Shown here in pieces: positions 30,911 to 34,268 of a stretch of DNA of 34,268 bases. Positions within the stretch are counted from its first letter, which is position 1. Each line of letters starts with the position of its first letter. The stretch lies in NCBI RefSeq assembly GCF_900106525.1, contig NZ_FNOG01000011.1, forward strand, positions 1 to 34,268, read 5' to 3'. The stretch comes from Lysobacter enzymogenes. GTDB taxonomy: Bacteria; Pseudomonadota; Gammaproteobacteria; Xanthomonadales; Xanthomonadaceae. A program made the position numbers and the translations under genes. The notes below the pieces were generated by a model. The model did no database searches and was not told the origin of the DNA. It saw only the letters and a program-made list of their open reading frames with translations.

Positions 30911-32260
30911 ATGATGCCGTACAGCACAAGCAGGGAGCCACGCGCGTCGCGGCGTGGATGGACGCGTGAATGGGTTCGGGCGCTGTCGGCGCTGGCGTTG
31001 GCGGTCGCGCTGCCGGCGGCGGCGCAGACGCCGTCTGCGTCGCCGGCATCCGACATTGTCGTAGTCACCGCCGCGCGTTTGTTCGATGCGAGCAGCGGCC
31101 GGCTGGTCGAGAACCCGCAGATCGTGATCCGCGACGGCCGCATCAGCGCGGTCGGCCGCGCCGGCGACGCCGCGCCCGAAGGCGCGCGCCGCATCGACCT
31201 GGCCGGCATGACCGTGCTGCCGGGCCTGATCGACATGCACGTGCATCTGGATTCCGACCCCAGCTACGGCGGCTACACCGGCCTGCAGTTCAGCGACCGC
31301 TTCTGGTCGGTGCTGGCGGTCAAGCACGCGCAGCAGACCTTGCAGGCCGGCTTCACCACCGTGCGCAACGTCGGCGCCGACGCCTGGAACGACGTCGGCC
31401 TGCGCCAGGCCATCGACGAGGGCAAGCTCGCCGGCCCGCGCATCGTCACCGCCGCCTATTCCTTCGGCGCCACCGGCGGCCACTGCGATTCGACCTATTT
31501 CCCGCCGTCGATGGCGCAGAAGAATCCGTACAACGCCGATTCGGCCGCCGAAGCGCGCAAGAGCGTGCGCGAGCTGCGCAAGTACGGCGCGCAGGTGATC
31601 AAGATCTGCGCCACCGGCGGCGTGTTCTCGCGCAACACCGAGCCCGGCCAGCAGCAGATGAGCTACGAGGAAATGAAGGCGGTAGCCGACGAGGCGCACC
31701 AGTGGGGCCTGCGTGTGGCCGCGCACGCGCACGGCGCGGCCGGCATCCGCGATGCGATCCGCGCCGGCGTGGACACCATCGAGCATGCCAGCCTGATCGA
31801 CGAGGAAGGCATCCGCCTGGCCAAGCAGCACGGCGCGTGGCTGTCGATGGACATCTACAACACCGACTACACCCAGGCCGAGGGCAAGAAGAACGGGGTG
31901 CTCGAGGACAATCTGCGCAAGGACCGCGAGGTCGGCGATATCCAGCGCGAGAACTTCCGCCGTGCGCATGCGGCCGGGGTGAAGATGGTTTACGGCACCG
32001 ATGCGGGCGTGTATCCGCATGGGCTCAACGGCAAGCAGTTCGCGGTGATGACGCGGTATGGGATGAGCGCTGCGCAGGCGATCCGTGCGGCTACGTTCGA
32101 TGCGGCGCAGGCGTTGGGGCGCAAGGATGTGGGCTTGGTCGAGGCGGGGCGTTGGGGGGATTTGATCGCGGTGGCTGGGGATCCGACTCAGGATGTGCGG
32201 TTGCTTGAGGCGGTGCCGGTGGTGATCAAGGGTGGGGAGGTGGTGAAGGACGTGCGCTGA
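30911..32260 (+). CDS. Exported amidohydrolase-superfamily protein, type 2 (prolidase/imidazolonepropionase-like)
   Basis: Predicted 449-residue protein with a basic N-terminal region and a signal peptide ending near PAAAQ (about residue 39). The metal centre is clear: LPGLIDMHVHLD for the first HxH, VIKICATGGVFS with the bridging Lys, VAAHAHG and TIEHAS for the next histidines, and VYGTDAGVYPHG for the Asp. This pattern is typical of secreted Xaa-Pro dipeptidase-like or imidazolonepropionase-like members that cleave acyl-peptide bonds. The exact substrate is unknown. The frame opens at ATG 30893, but GGGGAG at 30895-30900 favours ATG 30911. The last 90 codons use G- or T-ending codons far more than the rest. 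Confidence 0.9.
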   Translation: MMPYSTSREPRASRRGWTREWVRALSALALAVALPAAAQTPSASPASDIVVVTAARLFDASSGRLVENPQIVIRDGRISAVGRAGDAAPEGARRIDLAGMTVLPGLIDMHVHLDSDPSYGGYTGLQFSDRFWSVLAVKHAQQTLQAGFTTVRNVGADAWNDVGLRQAIDEGKLAGPRIVTAAYSFGATGGHCDSTYFPPSMAQKNPYNADSAAEARKSVRELRKYGAQVIKICATGGVFSRNTEPGQQQMSYEEMKAVADEAHQWGLRVAAHAHGAAGIRDAIRAGVDTIEHASLIDEEGIRLAKQHGAWLSMDIYNTDYTQAEGKKNGVLEDNLRKDREVGDIQRENFRRAHAAGVKMVYGTDAGVYPHGLNGKQFAVMTRYGMSAAQAIRAATFDAAQALGRKDVGLVEAGRWGDLIAVAGDPTQDVRLLEAVPVVIKGGEVVKDVR

Positions 32261-32400
32261 GTGGGCGGTCTGGTTGACGTGTGGGTTTTGTAGGTCTTGG
32301 TGCTTCTGGTTCTGTCGTGGCGTTGTTCCGATGAAGGCCGGGGGCGACTGAAACGACGCAGCTACGCTGAAACCTCTCGGAGCCACGCAACCTCCAGTCC
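32261..32400. other. Spacer after the second amidohydrolase gene
   Basis: No gene or terminator is seen. The plus strand is G/T-rich to about 32340, continuing the skew seen at the end of the preceding gene. From 32351 a degenerate ACGACGCAGCTACGCTGAA segment begins, which recurs about 80 bases later. Confidence 0.5.
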
Positions 32401-32426
32401 GTCATTCCGGCGAAAGCCGGAATCCA
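32401..32426. repeat. GTCATTCCGGCGAA-type palindromic repeat, copy 1
   Basis: GTCATTCCGGC-GAAA-GCCGGAATCCA is a hairpin with an 8-bp ATTCCGGC/GCCGGAAT stem. It is one of five related elements between 32.4 kb and the right edge. Confidence 0.88.
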
Positions 32427-32481
32427 ACCGCAGCGACGTAGCTACGCCGAACTAACCCGAAGACTCGAAAACTCCCACGCC

Positions 32482-32507
32482 GTCATTCCGGCGAAGGCCG
32501 GAATCCA
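32482..32507. repeat. GTCATTCCGGCGAA-type palindromic repeat, copy 2
   Basis: GTCATTCCGGC-GAAG-GCCGGAATCCA lies 81 bases after copy 1 in the same orientation. The DNA between them is also partly repeated. This copy forms the left border of a 376-bp element. Confidence 0.88.
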
Positions 32508-32592
32508 TTTTGACTTTGCTGTTGCTTCTGCCTGTCTCGTAGCAACGAGTGACGACCCGCCAACATCAACAGCTTCCGTCCGCAAGCGGCCG

Positions 32593-32626
32593 GGTCACTT
32601 TCTTTGTCTTGCCAAAGAAAGTAACC
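32593..32626. other. Internal hairpin CTTTCTTTG/CAAAGAAAG
   Basis: GGTCACTTTCTTTG and CAAAGAAAGTAACC form a 14-bp stem with one mismatch and a 6-base loop. It is AT-rich relative to its surroundings and central to the 376-bp element. Confidence 0.75.
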
Positions 32627-32831
32627 AAAGAAAGGCGCTTTCCTTGTTTTCGAATCAAGAGCCACTAGCGGTCGGAGCCTGCGCAGGGATGCGCCACACA
32701 GGCCATCCATGGCCTGGGTGGCGCACGGCGCGCGTCCTGCGCGCCGCCCTTCGGGTCTCTGATTGCCTGTGGCGAGTTCGGTGCGGCGGGGGGAGCGAGG
32801 AGCGACGACAACAACAACCGCAACGGCAATA

Positions 32832-32857
32832 TGGAATCCAGCTTTCGCCGGAATGAC
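32832..32857. repeat. GTCATTCCGGCGAA-type palindromic repeat, copy 3 (inverted)
   Basis: TGGAATCCAGCTTTCGCCGGAATGAC is the inverse of copies 1 and 2, with a slightly changed stem. It is the right border of the 376-bp element. The remaining DNA to the transporter stop (32858-32974) shows nothing else. Confidence 0.85.
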
Positions 32858-32974
32858 GAGTCGGAAGTTGCGGGCTTGGGAGGTTGCTGCAGAGCAGCGT
32901 CGCTGCGGTTGATTGCGGCTGTCGCTGGAAGCCGCTTGAGCCCTTGCGCGCTCAGCGGCGATATCCCAACCCGC

Positions 32975-33973
32975 TCAGTCCGCCGCTTCCTCCAGCTGCG
33001 CCCGCGCCGGCGCCTTGCGCGCGTAGCGCTGCGCCAGTTGCGCGCAGACGATGAGCTGGATCTGGTGGAAGATCATCACCGGTAGCACGATCGCGCCGAG
33101 TGCGCTGCTGGCGAACAGGATCTTCGCCATCGGTACGCCGGTGGCCAGGCTCTTTTTCGAGCCGCAGAACACGATGGCGATTTCGTCTTCGCGCGAGAAA
33201 CCCATGCGGCGCGCGGCGAACGTCGTCAGCACCATCACCACTGCCAGCAGCAGCGCGCATACCGCGATGACTACGTATAGCGCGGTCGCCGGCATGCTCT
33301 GCCACAGGCCGCTGTTCATCGAGGCCGAGAACGCGGTGTAGACCACCAGCAGTACCGTGCCTTGGTCGGTGTAGCGCAATACTGCGCGCTGGCGTTCGAC
33401 CCAGCCGCCGATCCAGCGCCGCAGCAGGTGGCCGGCCACGAACGGCACCAGCAGTTGCAGCATGATCTTGCCGATGGCTTCGCTGGGATCGGCCATGCCG
33501 CCGTGCGCGCCGGCCAGCGCGCTGAGCAGCAGCGGGGTCAGGAATACGCCGAGCAGGCTCGAAGCCGAGGCGCTGCACACCGCCGCGGGCACGTTGCCGC
33601 CGGCCATCGAGGTGAAGGCGATCGACGATTGCACGGTCGAGGGCAGGGTGCACAGGAACAGCAGGCCCAGGTACAGCTCCGGCGTCAGCAGGTGGCCGGA
33701 CAGCGGTTTGAGCGCCAAGCCCAGCAGCGGGAACAAGATGAAGGTGCTGGCGAAGATCACCAGGTGCAGGCGCCAGTGCAGCATGCCGGCGAGGATGGCC
33801 TCGCGCGACAGGCGCGCGCCGTGCAGGAAGAACAGCGCGGCAATGGCCAGGTCGGTGAAATCGTCCATCCACTGCGCGGGCGCGCCGTGCAGCGGGAATT
33901 TCCAGGCTAGCGCGACGGTGGCCAGCAGGGCCAGGGTGAAGGTGTCCACGCGCAGACGCTTGAGCCAGCTCAT
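32975..33973 (-). CDS. Bile acid:sodium symporter-like transporter (SBF-like, YfeH type)
   Basis: Predicted 332-residue inner-membrane protein with about ten hydrophobic helices. LAIAALFFLHGARLSREAI, LPSTVQSSIAFTSMAGGNVPAAVCSASASSL (as separate segments LPSTVQSS and GGNVPAAVC), and FCGSKKSLATGVPMAKILF match the SBF-like CPA transporter family that includes E. coli YfeH. The substrate is unknown. GAGG lies just upstream of ATG 33973 and the first helix follows MSWLKRLRVD; the frame is open further to 34057 but reads Pro/Arg-rich. It is isolated between repeat-rich gaps. Confidence 0.9.
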   Translation of the reverse strand: MSWLKRLRVDTFTLALLATVALAWKFPLHGAPAQWMDDFTDLAIAALFFLHGARLSREAILAGMLHWRLHLVIFASTFILFPLLGLALKPLSGHLLTPELYLGLLFLCTLPSTVQSSIAFTSMAGGNVPAAVCSASASSLLGVFLTPLLLSALAGAHGGMADPSEAIGKIMLQLLVPFVAGHLLRRWIGGWVERQRAVLRYTDQGTVLLVVYTAFSASMNSGLWQSMPATALYVVIAVCALLLAVVMVLTTFAARRMGFSREDEIAIVFCGSKKSLATGVPMAKILFASSALGAIVLPVMIFHQIQLIVCAQLAQRYARKAPARAQLEEAAD

Positions 33974-34175
33974 CGAAGACCTCGGAGGCGGGATGCTCGG
34001 TGGCGCGCGTGGCCTGGGGCCGTCCATGGCCGCGGGCGCTCGCGCGGCTGAGGCCATTGTGGCGGCTGCGGCGTCCGCCGGCCATGCGCGGCGTGGCGAG
34101 GTGGTTCAGGCGGATGGGTGGCGTGGCTCGTTCGGGCTTTGCGGGCTCCCGTCTTGCAGCGCCTGTCTGCAATCC

Positions 34176-34201
34176 GTCATCCCCGCGAAGGCGGGGATCC
34201 A
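34176..34201. repeat. GTCATCCCCGCGAA-type palindromic repeat, copy 4
   Basis: GTCATCCCCGC-GAAG-GCGGGGATCCA is a variant of the GTCATTCC family with a compensated stem (CCCCGC/GCGGGG). The stem changes on both sides, so base pairing is conserved. Confidence 0.85.
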
Positions 34202-34235
34202 GAGACTTCAGAGCCATGCCGCGATGAGGCCCTGT

Positions 34236-34255
34236 ATGCCCGCATTCGCGGGCAT
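34236..34255. repeat. Palindromic repeat, copy 5 (inverted, divergent)
   Basis: ATGCCCGC-ATTC-GCGGGCAT followed by GAC is a third stem variant of the same family in inverted orientation, 34 bases after copy 4. The element may extend past the window edge. Confidence 0.8.
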
Positions 34256-34268
34256 GACGGTCGTGTGG

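Larger units (their letters stand above)
32482..32857. repeat. 376-bp element bounded by inverted GTCATTCC repeats
   Basis: The left border is GTCATTCCGGCGAAGGCCGGAATCCA and the right border (32832-32857) is its inverse, TGGAATCCAGCTTTCGCCGGAATGAC. Inside lie a strong hairpin at 32593-32626 (GGTCACTTTCTTTG / CAAAGAAAGTAACC), a further CCAAAGAAAGG copy, and GC-rich palindromes near 32690-32750. No transposase is encoded. Short frames on both strands (32483-32710 minus; 32644-32856 plus) end inside the border repeats and do not look like genes. It resembles a non-autonomous or composite repeat element. Confidence 0.7.

Noticed and set aside
29474-32386. 970-codon open frame on the minus strand
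   Set aside because: It runs antisense through both amidohydrolase genes and intergenic DNA, is Arg/Ala/His-rich and has no family motifs.
32483-32710. 75-codon minus-strand open frame
   Set aside because: It lies inside the 376-bp repeat element and begins and ends in hairpin sequence, with no ribosome site. It is probably a repeat-derived false gene.
32644-32856. 70-codon plus-strand open frame
   Set aside because: It is also inside the repeat element, overlaps the frame above, and ends in the right border hairpin.
32482-32857. Insertion sequence
   Set aside because: No transposase frame and no target-site duplication is visible, so it is described only as a repeat element.

Overview
The window is high-GC, gene-dense chromosomal DNA from a gammaproteobacterium. 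The gene order, protein sequences and intergenic repeats point to Xanthomonadaceae, most likely Lysobacter or a close relative. The genus is inferred from recognised families and repeat style, not from a database match. It opens with the end of an rRNA operon (5S rRNA and its terminator). I see no phage, transposase, CRISPR array or tRNA.

Layout. 1-217: end of rRNA operon. 525-5972: mixed genes, namely a Tat-type exported parallel beta-helix protein on the plus strand, then on the minus strand a 2OG-Fe dioxygenase-like protein, a MAPEG membrane protein, a lipoprotein M28 metallopeptidase and an exported protein built of 18-residue TVNGSI repeats. 6207-10976: gpmI, an EnvC-type murein hydrolase activator and an S41 C-terminal processing protease with a Lys/Ala repeat tail. 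11101-13953: DUF1820 protein, rhomboid protease and a FadL-family outer-membrane channel. 14014-16123: a probable operon of a MarR regulator with a four-cysteine tail, a CPVC thioredoxin-fold protein, a MOSC protein and a DUF2164 protein; the last gene's 3' end is tandemly duplicated. 16402-20338: DUF3574 lipoprotein and a putA lacking the N-terminal DNA-binding domain, both on the minus strand. 20984-29439: a complete aa3-type cytochrome c oxidase cluster (coxB, coxA, small assembly protein, ctaG, coxC, a minus-strand DUF2909 protein, surf1, a Sco-like protein, ctaA, ctaB). 29549-32260: two exported amidohydrolases. 32261-34268: repeat-rich DNA around an SBF/YfeH-type transporter.

How the genes work together. 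The oxidase block encodes the three core subunits plus copper delivery (CtaG and perhaps the Sco-like protein), heme A synthesis (CtaB then CtaA) and SURF1 assembly. PutA would feed electrons from proline into the same respiratory chain. The gpmI-envC-ctp order is a conserved proteobacterial neighbourhood joining glycolysis to envelope remodelling. The MarR-thioredoxin-MOSC set looks like a small redox-linked, self-regulated operon. It is the best candidate here for an undescribed system: the repressor carries a C-x2-C-x15-C-x15-C tail, and a palindrome lies between its -35 and -10 boxes.

Two repeat families punctuate the intergenic DNA. One is a GTGGGAGGGCCTTCAGGCCC hairpin, usually in inverted pairs. 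The other is a GTCATTCCGGCGAA-type hairpin, which borders a 376-bp element near 32.5-32.9 kb.
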